The translations under genes were made by a program, and so were the position numbers. Positions 8,310 through 16,488 of a stretch of 64,000 nucleotides of DNA are shown piece after piece. Source of the DNA: JAYPWI01 sp038135065 (lineage in GTDB: Bacteria; Actinomycetota; Acidimicrobiia; Acidimicrobiales; Poriferisodalaceae); NCBI GenBank assembly GCA_038135065.1, contig JAYPWI010000008.1, forward strand, positions 56,245 to 120,244, written 5' to 3'. The notes beneath the pieces are model-generated. The model was not told the DNA's origin, did no database searches, and worked only from the letters and a program-made list of their open reading frames with translations. Position 1 is the first letter of the stretch. Every line of letters begins with the position of its first letter.

Positions 8310-9476
8310 ATGGCTCGCATGCGCTTCGGCACCTTCATCGCTCCCCACCACCCCGTCGGTGAACATCCCACCCTGCAGTTCGAACGCGACCTGCAGATGT
8401 GCGAGGTGTTCGATCGCCTCGGCTACGACGAGGTGTGGGTGGGGGAACACCACAGCGGCGGCTGGGAGACCATCGGCCACCCCGAGATGTTCCTGGCCGC
8501 AGCCGCCCAGCGCACCAACCACATCATGCTGGCCACCGGTGTGGTGTCGCTCCCCTACCACCACCCCTACAACGTGGCAGGCCGCATCGCCCACCTCGAC
8601 CACCTCAGCAGGGGCAGGGCCATTCTCGGCACCGGGCCCGGCGCCCTGCCGTCCGATGCCCGGACATTCGGGGTGGACACCGAGCTGTTGCGCGACCGCC
8701 AGGACGAGGCCATTGGGGTCATCCAGCAACTGCTGACCTCGGATGAGCCCGTCAACTACGAGTGCGAGTGGTTCACCCTCGATCAGGCGTTCCTGCAGAT
8801 CAAGCCCCTCCAGGAACAGCTGGAAATCGTCACCGCCTCGTCGATCAGCCCCTCGGGCATGAAACTGGCCGGCAAGTACGGCCTCGGTGTCATCTCGGTG
8901 GCCTCCTACAGCGAGGAAGGCCTGGCCGCCCTGCCCACCCAGTGGGGCTTCGCCGAGACCTACGCCGAGGAATCGGGGGCCACGGTCAGCCGGGACAACT
9001 GGCGAGTGATGATGCCATGGCACATTGCCGAGACCCGCGAGCAAGCCATCGCCGAGGTGCGCCACGGCCTGCTGCACTGGCACAACGAGTACAACGTGGC
9101 CACCCTCAGCCGGCCGGGCAGCTCCCACATCGACCCAGCCGACGCCGACGGTTTCATCGAGAACATGATCGCTCGTGGCGGCGCCATCATCGGCACCCCT
9201 GACGACGCAGTCGACGCCATCGCCAAGCTCTACGAGCTCACCGGCGGATTCGGCACCCTCGTGGGGTTCGTCCACGACTGGGCACCCCACGACGCCCTGG
9301 CCCGGAGCTACGACATGTTCGCCCGCTACGTGATCCCCAAGGTGCAGGGACTTGTCGCCCCCCTCGAGCGGGCCGAGTTCCTGCTCCGCAAGGACAACAC
9401 CGCTCTCATGGAGGCCGCGGGACGGGGCATCATCAAAGCCATTCGCGAGCACAAGGACGTCTACGGGCGGGCATGA
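8310..9476 (+). CDS. LLM class flavin-dependent oxidoreductase (limonene monooxygenase-like)
   Basis: 388 aa bacterial-luciferase-like TIM barrel. The motifs are YDEVWVGEHHSGGWE near the N-terminus, MLATGVVSLPYHHPYNVAGRIAHLD, RGRAILGTGPG and a C-terminal extension with a 'FVHDWA' segment. The length and the HH-S-GGWE signature resemble the limonene 1,2-monooxygenase/alkanal monooxygenase branch of flavin-dependent two-component enzymes. Reduced flavin would have to come from a separate reductase; F420 dependence cannot be excluded. The stop overlaps the next ATG by 4 bp, coupling it to the hydratase-like gene. The likely role is oxygenation of a terpenoid or alicyclic substrate (inference). 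Confidence 0.82.
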   Translation: MARMRFGTFIAPHHPVGEHPTLQFERDLQMCEVFDRLGYDEVWVGEHHSGGWETIGHPEMFLAAAAQRTNHIMLATGVVSLPYHHPYNVAGRIAHLDHLSRGRAILGTGPGALPSDARTFGVDTELLRDRQDEAIGVIQQLLTSDEPVNYECEWFTLDQAFLQIKPLQEQLEIVTASSISPSGMKLAGKYGLGVISVASYSEEGLAALPTQWGFAETYAEESGATVSRDNWRVMMPWHIAETREQAIAEVRHGLLHWHNEYNVATLSRPGSSHIDPADADGFIENMIARGGAIIGTPDDAVDAIAKLYELTGGFGTLVGFVHDWAPHDALARSYDMFARYVIPKVQGLVAPLERAEFLLRKDNTALMEAAGRGIIKAIREHKDVYGRA

Positions 9477-10255
9477 CGCCACAGCAACGAACAGCCGCAG
9501 ACCTTTTGTGGGCTGCCTACGAAGCAGCCGACGGCCGACCCAGCGCCCTGCCCGACGAGGTGGGTGCCCTGTTCGCCGACCTCGGCTTCGACGACGGGCT
9601 GGCTGTCCAGGCCGACATCCTGGCCCGTCGCCTGGCCAGGGGCGACCACCAGGTCGGATGGAAGGTCGGGCTCACCTCGGAGCGAGCCCGGAAGCTGGTA
9701 GGCATCGACGATCGACCATTCGGCCACCTGATGCGCCTCGTGGACTCGGGGGCAACCGTGCGATGGTCCGATTCGCTGGGACCTTCCATCGAGCCCGAAC
9801 TGTGTTTTACGGCCGGTGAGCGCATCGCTGGACCCGATGTCACCCCCGAGCAAGTACGAGGGTCGCTGTCCCGGGCCGCCGCTGGCTACGAACTGAACGA
9901 GCGGCGCACCGTGGTCGGGCAGAACATGGCCCTGCTGATCGGCGACAACCTCACCAACTGGGCCATCGCCGAAGGCGGTGGATGCGATCCCGACCAGATC
10001 GACGACATCGACGCCACCGAGATCGTCGTGTCGTGCAATGGCGAGGAACGATTCCGCTGCACCAGCCGCGACGAGGTCGACACCCCATACCTGTCGATCG
10101 CTCGTCTGGCCGCGACCCTGGATCGACACGGCCTGGCCATCGAGGCCGGGCACAAGATCATCACCGGGGCGTACTGTCGCTTCGACGCGTCCCCAGGGGA
10201 CACCTGGACCACCGACTATTCCGGCCTCGGCCGGGTGGAGATCACCTACTCATGA
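9473..10255 (+). CDS. Fumarylacetoacetate hydrolase-family protein, 2-keto-4-pentenoate hydratase-like
   Basis: 260 aa and close to the MhpD/TesE-type hydratases, which add water to 2-hydroxypenta-2,4-dienoates or related 2-keto acids using a divalent metal. Visible markers are the GWKVGLTS strand, EPELCF with a metal-ligand Glu pair, GYELNERRT, and a C-terminal GH-KIITGAYCRFDASPGDTWTTDYSGLGRVEI block. It overlaps the LLM gene by ATGA and the 2-hydroxyacid dehydrogenase by ATGA, so the three form one translationally coupled unit. That suggests ring or chain cleavage products handled as 2-keto/2-hydroxy acids (inference). Confidence 0.85.
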   Translation: MTPQQRTAADLLWAAYEAADGRPSALPDEVGALFADLGFDDGLAVQADILARRLARGDHQVGWKVGLTSERARKLVGIDDRPFGHLMRLVDSGATVRWSDSLGPSIEPELCFTAGERIAGPDVTPEQVRGSLSRAAAGYELNERRTVVGQNMALLIGDNLTNWAIAEGGGCDPDQIDDIDATEIVVSCNGEERFRCTSRDEVDTPYLSIARLAATLDRHGLAIEAGHKIITGAYCRFDASPGDTWTTDYSGLGRVEITYS

Positions 10256-11262
10256 CCGACACCTTTGTCGCCCACCCTGACCATCCGCTCAACGTGGTGG
10301 TCACCAAGACGCTGACCCTGCCCGACGTCAGCCCCGAGGAAGAGGCCATGATCGCCGAAGCAGCGGGGCCGGAGGCGACGGTGACCGTGGTCGACGGCCC
10401 GAAACAGGCCCTGCCCCTGGCTGGCGACGCCGACGTCATCCTCGGCATCACCCCCAAATGGCTCTTCGAGGCGGCTCCGAACCTGCGGTGGGTGCATGCC
10501 ACCGCGTCGGGAGTCGACATGTTCATGTACGACGAGTTCGTGAACAGCGAGGTCGTCCTCACCGGCGAGAAGGGCCTCGTCGGCGGCCACCTGGCCGACA
10601 CCGCCTTCGGCCTGCTGCTGGCCCTCACCCGGCGTATCAAGACGGCGATCCAGCTCGGACCGGACGGATGGACCATGGAGAACCGGGAGATGATGCGGTA
10701 CTCCGAGGTCGAACTCGAGGGCTTGACGATGGGCATCGTCGGCTTCGGCGGAACAGGTCGCCACATCGCTCGTCGGGCCGTGGCCTTCGGCATGGAGGTC
10801 CAGGCAGTCGACGCGTTCCCCGTTCCCGCTTCCGACGGCGTGGACGAGGTCTGGGGCATGGATCGGCTCGACGACGTGGTCGCCACGTCCGACGTCCTGG
10901 CCGTGGGGCTTCCCCTCACCGAAGAGACCCGCGCCATGTGCAACGACGAGTTCTTCGGTCGGATGAAGGACACCGCCATCCTCCTCAACGTGACCCGGGG
11001 CGAGATCATCGACGGGCCCTCTCTGGAACGAGCCCTGGCCAACGGGACGATCGGTGGAGCCGCCCTCGATGTGGCCCCCCAGGAGCCCCTCCCGGCCGAG
11101 AGCCCACTGTGGGGGTTCGACAACTGTGTGATGACACCCCACACCGCAGGGGCCAGTCAGCATCGAGCCAGGCGGAACATGGAGCGCTTCTGCCGCAATC
11201 TCGTCGCCGTGCGAGAGGGGCGTCCGCTCGAGGGCGTGGTGGACAAGAACGCCGGGTTCTGA
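10252..11262 (+). CDS. D-2-hydroxyacid dehydrogenase
   Basis: 336 aa NAD(P)-dependent D-isomer-specific 2-hydroxyacid dehydrogenase. The Rossmann motif is GIVGFGGTGRHIA. The catalytic Arg lies in NVTRGEIID, the Glu in APQEPLPAESPLW and the His in MTPHTAG, in the usual order. It interconverts a 2-keto acid and a D-2-hydroxyacid. The start ATG overlaps the hydratase-like stop (ATGA). The final strand ends in EGVVDKNAGF. It follows directly after a 2-keto acid hydratase-type enzyme, so it may reduce that enzyme's product. Confidence 0.88.
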   Translation: MTDTFVAHPDHPLNVVVTKTLTLPDVSPEEEAMIAEAAGPEATVTVVDGPKQALPLAGDADVILGITPKWLFEAAPNLRWVHATASGVDMFMYDEFVNSEVVLTGEKGLVGGHLADTAFGLLLALTRRIKTAIQLGPDGWTMENREMMRYSEVELEGLTMGIVGFGGTGRHIARRAVAFGMEVQAVDAFPVPASDGVDEVWGMDRLDDVVATSDVLAVGLPLTEETRAMCNDEFFGRMKDTAILLNVTRGEIIDGPSLERALANGTIGGAALDVAPQEPLPAESPLWGFDNCVMTPHTAGASQHRARRNMERFCRNLVAVREGRPLEGVVDKNAGF

Positions 11263-11284
11263 CCCACCGCTGGTTCCCTCCACG

Positions 11285-11311
11285 TAATCCTGATTGATTT
11301 GGTCAGGATTA
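11285..11311. promoter_or_regulatory. Perfect 9-bp inverted repeat, candidate operator of metY
   Basis: TAATCCTGA (11285-11293) and TCAGGATTA (11303-11311) are exact reverse complements separated by 9 bp. The spacer begins with TTGATT, which is placed as a -35 box, so a protein bound here would occlude RNA polymerase. I do not recognise the regulator; a sulfur- or Fe-S-responsive repressor is one possibility. Confidence 0.6.
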
Positions 11312-11322
11312 GTCGCTACCGT
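11294..11322 (+). promoter_or_regulatory. Promoter of metY (TTGATT - 17 bp - TACCGT)
   Basis: A -35-like TTGATT at 11294-11299 and a -10-like TACCGT at 11317-11322 are separated by 17 bp. The metY ATG follows at 11364 behind a GGAAGGAGG ribosome site, so this transcript has a leader, unlike many others here. Confidence 0.6.
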
Positions 11323-11363
11323 TCCCGGCTCGACAGGGCCTGCGGCCCGGGAAGGAGGCGACA

Positions 11364-12674
11364 ATGGCCGACGAGTGGGGTTTCGAGACCCAGATGATCC
11401 ACGCGGGCCAGGCCCCCGACGCGGCGACCAATGCGCGGGCCGTCCCCATCTACCAGACCACGTCCTACACCTTCGACAGCGCCCAGCACGCCCAGAACCT
11501 GTTCGGGCTGGCCGAGATCGGCAACATCTACACCCGCATCATGAACCCCACCCAGCACGTGCTGGAGGAACGGATCAACGCCCTCGAGGGCGGCGTCCGG
11601 ACCGCGGTGGGGCTGCCCGGCACCCTGGCCGTCGCTTCGGGCCAGGCGGCAGAGACCCTCGCCGTGCTCAACCTCGCCGAAGCCGGTGACCACATCGTGG
11701 CCAGTCCATCGTTGTACGGCGGCACCTACAACCTGTTCCACTACACCCTGCCCAAGATGGGTATCGACGTGACCTTCGTCGAGGATCCCCAGGACCTCGA
11801 CGCCTGGGCCGGCGCGGTCAGGGACAACACCCGGGCCTTCTACGGGGAGACGATCGGCAACCCCAAGAATGACGTGCTCGACATCGCCGCCGTGTCGGGG
11901 GTTGCCCACGCCAACCAGGTGCCCCTCATCGTCGACAACACCGTCCCCAGCCCCTACCTGTGCAACCCGATCGCCCATGGGGCCGACATCGTGGTTCACT
12001 CGGCCACCAAGTTCATCGGCGGTCATGGCACCTCGATCGGCGGGCTCATCGTTGATGGTGGTTCCTTCGACTTCGGCGCGTCAGGCCGCCACCCCATGTT
12101 CACCGAGCCCGACCCTAGCTACCACGGGCTGGCCTATTACCCGGCCCTCGGGCCCGGGGCATACATCATCAAGGCGCGAGTCCAGCTCCTGCGCGATATC
12201 GGGGCAGCCGTCTCCCCCATGAACGCCTTCCTGTTCCTCCAGGGCATCGAGACCCTCTCGTTGCGGATGGAGCGCCACGTCGCCAACGCTCAGGCCGTCG
12301 CTCGGTACCTCGAAGGTCATGGCCAGGTCGAGTGGGTGAACTATGCAGGGCTCGAGTCGTCCCCCCATCACGCCCTGGCCGCCCAGTACCTGCCGAAGGG
12401 TGCCGGGTCGGTCCTGGCCTTCGAGATTGCGGGCGGGGTGGACGCCGGGCAGCGGTTCGTGGAATCACTCCAACTGCACAGCCATGTGGCCAACATCGGC
12501 GATGTCCGCAGCCTTGCCATTCACCCGGCCTCGACGACCCACAGCCAGCTGACCCCCGAGGAACAACTGGCCACCGGGGTGACCCCCGGCATGGTCCGGC
12601 TCTCGGTGGGACTCGAGACCATCGACGACATCCTGGCCGACCTCGACACGGGGTTCGCTGCGGCTGGCGCCTGA
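11364..12674 (+). CDS. metY: O-acetylhomoserine aminocarboxypropyltransferase / sulfhydrylase
   Basis: 436 aa PLP enzyme of the Cys/Met-metabolism family. It makes homocysteine from O-acetylhomoserine and sulfide. Markers are FETQMIHAGQ at the N-terminus, YTRIMNPT, a DNTVPSPYLCNPI strand, the PLP-lysine in HSATKFIGGHGTS and a C-terminal HPASTTHSQL...RLSVGLE. The family length for MetY, longer than MetB and MetC, fits. The ATG is preceded by a strong GGAGG site. It stands alone, with no metX next to it, and its promoter is overlapped by a perfect inverted repeat, suggesting repression tied to sulfur status. Confidence 0.93.
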   Translation: MADEWGFETQMIHAGQAPDAATNARAVPIYQTTSYTFDSAQHAQNLFGLAEIGNIYTRIMNPTQHVLEERINALEGGVRTAVGLPGTLAVASGQAAETLAVLNLAEAGDHIVASPSLYGGTYNLFHYTLPKMGIDVTFVEDPQDLDAWAGAVRDNTRAFYGETIGNPKNDVLDIAAVSGVAHANQVPLIVDNTVPSPYLCNPIAHGADIVVHSATKFIGGHGTSIGGLIVDGGSFDFGASGRHPMFTEPDPSYHGLAYYPALGPGAYIIKARVQLLRDIGAAVSPMNAFLFLQGIETLSLRMERHVANAQAVARYLEGHGQVEWVNYAGLESSPHHALAAQYLPKGAGSVLAFEIAGGVDAGQRFVESLQLHSHVANIGDVRSLAIHPASTTHSQLTPEEQLATGVTPGMVRLSVGLETIDDILADLDTGFAAAGA

Positions 12675-12684
12675 AGGTGAGGGC

Positions 12685-13863
12685 TCAGATCACCTGATCG
12701 GCCCGCAACGAGGCGACCTCCTCCTGGCTCAGCCCGAAGCGAGCCAGGATCTCCTCGGTGTGCTCCCCCGCCTGGGGAGCCGGCCGTCGAATGTCACCCG
12801 ACACCCCGTCGAGATTGGTTGCGTTCTTGAGCACCTCGATGTCACCGGCCACCGGATGGGCAACGGGCTTCGCCATCTCCAGATGCTGGACCTGGGGGTC
12901 GTCGAAGGCCTCGGCCACCGTGTTGACCGGACCGCAGGGCACCCCCACTGCATTCAACCGCTCGACCCACGAGGCCGTCGTCTCCTCGGCCAGGCGCGCC
13001 GCCACGATCGCATTGAGCTCATCGCGTCGCTCCGACCGCTTCGAGCCCCGGTCGAACCGCTCGTCGGTCAAGAGCTCGGGGAGGCCGATCTCCTTACAAA
13101 AGGCTTCCCACAAGCGTCCGCCTGAGGCGGCCAGGTTGATGTAACCGTCCGCCGTGGCATACATGCCCATGGGGATGGCTGTGGGATGGTCGTTCCCCGC
13201 TTGGGGCGGATCGTCCCGGGCCACCGTCCAGCGGGCGGCCTGGAAGTCGAGCATCCCCAGCATGGATTCGAGCAGGCTGGTGTGGACCCAGCGACCCACC
13301 CCCGTGCGTTCGCGTTCATGGAGGGCGACCAGGATGCCCACGGCCAGCTGCAGCCCGGCCGTGACGTCGGAAATGGCCACCCCCGCCCGCACTGGTCCCT
13401 GTCCGGGGATCCCCGTGATCTGCATCATCCCGCCGAGCCCTTGGGCGATCTGATCCACCCCGCCCCGATCCGAGTACGGCCCCGTCTGGCCGAACCCGCT
13501 GATCGATCCCATGACCAGCCGGGGATTGAGCGCGTGCACGGTGTCCCAGTCGAAGCCGAGCCGGTGCTTCACGTTGACCCGCATGTTCTCGACCAGCACG
13601 TCGGCCTCGGCCACCATCCGATGGAGCAGTTCCCGACCCCGGGGATGCTTGAGGTCGATGGTCATCGACCGCTTGTTGCGGTGCAGGTTCAAGTAGTCGG
13701 GAGAGGTGTGGCCACCGGTGGAGAACCCGTCGCCGGGCGACTCGATCCGGAGCACGTCGGCCCCCCAGTCGGCCAGCTGACGCACCGCCGTGGGTCCGGC
13801 CCGGGCAATGGTCAGGTCCAACACCGTGATGTCGTCCAGGGGCAGGGCACCAGGCTCGGTCAC
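12685..13863 (-). CDS. CaiB/BaiF family CoA-transferase
   Basis: 392 aa type III (formyl-CoA transferase/alpha-methylacyl-CoA racemase) family protein. It shows the N-terminal LDLTIARAGPTAVRQLADWGADVLRIE segment, LKHPRGRELLHRMV, SISGFGQTGPY and the AGVAISDVTAGL segment with the conserved Asp that forms the mixed anhydride. It transfers CoA between acids or acts as a racemase. The GTG at 13863 is chosen because it overlaps the upstream lyase stop (GTGA). It is the last gene of a three-gene minus-strand operon with an amidohydrolase and a PEP-mutase-like lyase. The specific acid is unknown. Confidence 0.85.
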   Translation of the reverse strand: MTEPGALPLDDITVLDLTIARAGPTAVRQLADWGADVLRIESPGDGFSTGGHTSPDYLNLHRNKRSMTIDLKHPRGRELLHRMVAEADVLVENMRVNVKHRLGFDWDTVHALNPRLVMGSISGFGQTGPYSDRGGVDQIAQGLGGMMQITGIPGQGPVRAGVAISDVTAGLQLAVGILVALHERERTGVGRWVHTSLLESMLGMLDFQAARWTVARDDPPQAGNDHPTAIPMGMYATADGYINLAASGGRLWEAFCKEIGLPELLTDERFDRGSKRSERRDELNAIVAARLAEETTASWVERLNAVGVPCGPVNTVAEAFDDPQVQHLEMAKPVAHPVAGDIEVLKNATNLDGVSGDIRRPAPQAGEHTEEILARFGLSQEEVASLRADQVI

Positions 13864-14720
13864 GACTCTCGCTCCGTTGTACGCCGTTCGAGTTCGAGGA
13901 GGGACTCGAGGCCGCACAGACCGACCAGTTCGCCGTGAAGCCCCATGCCGTCGATGGCGGTACCCGTGGTGCCCGTGTCGAGGAAGCTCCGGTACGCGTC
14001 CCTGGTCGCCCCGATCGACAACGCCTGGGCGGTGAAGGCATCGATGACCAGGGAAAACCCGTAGTCGGCCCACTCGTCGGGCGTGTGTTGGTCCAGGCCG
14101 GTGATCGTCGACATCGGGGCGTCGACCTCCCGGGCCACCCGGGCCAGATCACCGTCACGGCAAAAGGCCATGGCGATGTCGGCTCCCGCCGCCACATAGG
14201 CCCGTAAACGTTCGATCCCCGCCTCGACACCCTCGTGGCGCATGCCCCCGGTCCGGGCGATGATCTGCAGGTCGGGGTCGGTACGGGCCGCGACAGCGGC
14301 CTCGACCTTGGCGCACATCTCCTCGACAGGCACCAGGTGCTCGACCCCGACGTGGTGATGAACCCGCTTGGGCGACACCTGGTCCTCGAACTCGATGGCC
14401 ACCGCACCCGCCGACTCGAACTCCCACACCGCACGCTGCACGTGCACGGGATCGCCGAACCCGACTCCTCCGTCCACGATCAAGGGCAGGCCGCTGCGTC
14501 CGGTGATCCGGCGGGCCACGTCTGCGATCTCGGTGGAGGTGAGCAGCGCCTCGGACACTGCGTACTGAAACCCCAAAGCACCGCCACTGAGGTACCCGGC
14601 TCCGAATCCCATCTGCTCGACGAGGCGGGCGTTGAGCGGATCGAGGGTCAGGGGCGCGAAGACGACGGCACCACTGTCGATGGCCTCCCGGAATCGGGTG
14701 CGAGGGGTGGATCCGGTCAT
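13860..14720 (-). CDS. Isocitrate lyase/PEP mutase superfamily protein
   Basis: 286 aa barrel of the PEP mutase/methylisocitrate lyase superfamily, which makes or breaks C-C or C-P bonds next to a 2-keto acid carboxylate with Mg2+. Seen are LTLDPLNARLVEQMGF-GYLSGGALG, the metal site DGGVGFGDP, and the FEDQVSPKR loop that replaces the K-K-C-G-H flexible loop of true isocitrate lyases. It lacks the catalytic Cys of those lyases, so an oxaloacetate decarboxylase or carboxyvinyl-type lyase role is more likely. It overlaps both neighbours by 4 bp. Confidence 0.82.
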   Translation of the reverse strand: MTGSTPRTRFREAIDSGAVVFAPLTLDPLNARLVEQMGFGAGYLSGGALGFQYAVSEALLTSTEIADVARRITGRSGLPLIVDGGVGFGDPVHVQRAVWEFESAGAVAIEFEDQVSPKRVHHHVGVEHLVPVEEMCAKVEAAVAARTDPDLQIIARTGGMRHEGVEAGIERLRAYVAAGADIAMAFCRDGDLARVAREVDAPMSTITGLDQHTPDEWADYGFSLVIDAFTAQALSIGATRDAYRSFLDTGTTGTAIDGMGLHGELVGLCGLESLLELERRTTERES

Positions 14721-16435
14721 CGAAGCGTCCCCGGGTCGGCCTGGGCGCCTCGGACCAGGCCACCTGGCCGAGCCCCGGTGGGTTCGCCGTCGATAAAGGT
14801 CTCGATACCTCGGACGAAGGTGTGCCGGTACCCCTTCGCCTTCTGGACCAGCCGCTTGCCGCCGGCTGGGAGGTCCCAGATGAGCTCGGGGCGGCCCACC
14901 GACAGGGCATCGAAGTCGACGATGTTGATGTCGGCCCGATAGCCGGGGGCCAGCACCCCCCGGTCCAACAGTCCGAACGTTTCCGCCGTTCGACGGGCCT
15001 GCTTGTGCACCAGGAACTCCAGGGGCAATCGTTCGCCCCTGGTCCGATCTCGGGCCCAATGCGTCAGGAGATAGGTGGGATACGAGGCATCGCAGATGGT
15101 GCCCACGTGAGCGCCGGCGTCCCCGATACCGCACACCGAGTAGGGGTCGACGAGCATCTGGCGAATCTCTTCCAGTGAGCCGCCGTGATAATTCTCGAAC
15201 GGGTATAGCAGCAGGCTGTCGCCGTCGCCTTCGCTGAGCAGGTCGAGGGCCAGTTCCCAGGGCGAGCCCCCCACCGAGGCCGCCCGGGCGGCCACCGTTC
15301 GGTCGGGTGACTGCTCGTAGTCCAGGTCGTCGCCAAGTTCGAAGGCGCGGGTAAGGGCGTAATCCATCCATGCGGAATGGCTGTCTGCCGGTCGGTCGTA
15401 GACCAAGGCCCGTCGCAGTTCGGGGTCATTACGCATCCGGGCGGCCCGCTCGGCCGTGGGGAGGTGGGCGATGGCCTGGTACGCCGGATGGTTCTTGAAA
15501 GGATTCACCGTGACGTCGAGGCCCAACATCACCCCGATGGGGCGGCACCCCACCTGGGCCGTGGCTTCCACCCCCGCAGCGTTGGCCGCATGGACGTGCT
15601 CGAGGGTCTCCCGCCACAGTTCAGGGGCATTGTCGACCTGCAACACGAGGACCGACAGGGGCCGGCCGGACAGCTCGGCGGCCTGTCGGAGATGATCGAA
15701 TTCGCCCGGCCCGAAGTCGGAGTTCACCTGCAGCACCCCGGCCTGGGCGGCCTTCATGGCCCGGGCCACTGCCGCCAGTTCAGGATCACCGGCCGACAGG
15801 GACGGGGTGAGCCGCCCGTCGGCCGCTTTGTGCTTGGTCGTGCGGCTCGTGCTGAACCCCAGCGCCCCAGCTGCGAAGGCTTCGGTGACCAACCGCTCGA
15901 TGTCGGCCAGCTCTGCGCTGGTCGGCACCGCAGCGTGATCGGCCCCCCGCTCCCCCATCACATAGAACCGCAAGGCACCGTGGGGAAGCTGGCTTCCGAC
16001 GTCCATGACCCTCGGCACCGATGCCAGCACGTCGAGGTAGTCGGGGTAGCTCTCCCAGCTGAAGTCCAAGCCCTCGGCCAGCACGGTGCCGGGGATGTCC
16101 TCCACCCCCTCCATCAGGTTGATCAGGAAGTCCTCGGTACCGGGCCGAACCGGTGCGAACCCCACCCCGCAGTTCCCGAACACGGCGGTGGTCACCCCGT
16201 GCCACGACGAGGGAGTCATCTCTGGATCCCAGGTCGCCTGTCCGTCGTAGTGGGTATGAATATCGACCCAACCGGGCAGCACGAGCTGCTCGGCCGCATC
16301 GATTTCCCGGTGGCCCGGGCCGACACCGGAACCGACGGCAACGACTCGACCACCCTCGATCGCAACATCGGCAGCCTGCATCGGACCGCCTGTTCCGTCG
16401 ATGACGGTCCCCCGACGAATCACCAGATCATGCAT
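14717..16435 (-). CDS. Amidohydrolase, N-acyl-D-amino-acid deacylase family
   Basis: 572 aa metal-dependent amidohydrolase of the D-aminoacylase type. The N-terminal beta domain is followed by VLPGWVDIHTHYDGQ with the H-x-H metal ligands, then WHGVTTAVFGNCGVGFAP, which includes the conserved Cys found in D-aminoacylases, and a late DAGAHVG motif with the catalytic Asp. The C-terminus returns to the beta domain (GYRADINIVDFD). It should hydrolyse an N-acyl or cyclic amide bond. A TACCGT box lies 6 nt upstream of the ATG. It heads the operon with the lyase and CoA-transferase. Confidence 0.87.
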   Translation of the reverse strand: MHDLVIRRGTVIDGTGGPMQAADVAIEGGRVVAVGSGVGPGHREIDAAEQLVLPGWVDIHTHYDGQATWDPEMTPSSWHGVTTAVFGNCGVGFAPVRPGTEDFLINLMEGVEDIPGTVLAEGLDFSWESYPDYLDVLASVPRVMDVGSQLPHGALRFYVMGERGADHAAVPTSAELADIERLVTEAFAAGALGFSTSRTTKHKAADGRLTPSLSAGDPELAAVARAMKAAQAGVLQVNSDFGPGEFDHLRQAAELSGRPLSVLVLQVDNAPELWRETLEHVHAANAAGVEATAQVGCRPIGVMLGLDVTVNPFKNHPAYQAIAHLPTAERAARMRNDPELRRALVYDRPADSHSAWMDYALTRAFELGDDLDYEQSPDRTVAARAASVGGSPWELALDLLSEGDGDSLLLYPFENYHGGSLEEIRQMLVDPYSVCGIGDAGAHVGTICDASYPTYLLTHWARDRTRGERLPLEFLVHKQARRTAETFGLLDRGVLAPGYRADINIVDFDALSVGRPELIWDLPAGGKRLVQKAKGYRHTFVRGIETFIDGEPTGARPGGLVRGAQADPGTLR

Positions 16436-16441
16436 GACCCC

Positions 16442-16447
16442 ACGGTA
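16442..16447 (-). promoter_or_regulatory. -10 box (TACCGT) of a likely leaderless promoter
   Basis: TACCGT on the minus strand, 6 nt before the amidohydrolase ATG at 16435, with no ribosome site between. Confidence 0.55.
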
Positions 16448-16488
16448 CTGCGCTGCGGGGAACCGGGCCCCGTACGCTGATCCAAGCC

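Noticed and set aside
12685..14073. Longer N-terminus for the CoA-transferase (462 residues)
   Set aside because: The extra Arg/His-rich part is the shadow of the upstream lyase gene; the GTG at 13863 overlapping that stop gives the family start.
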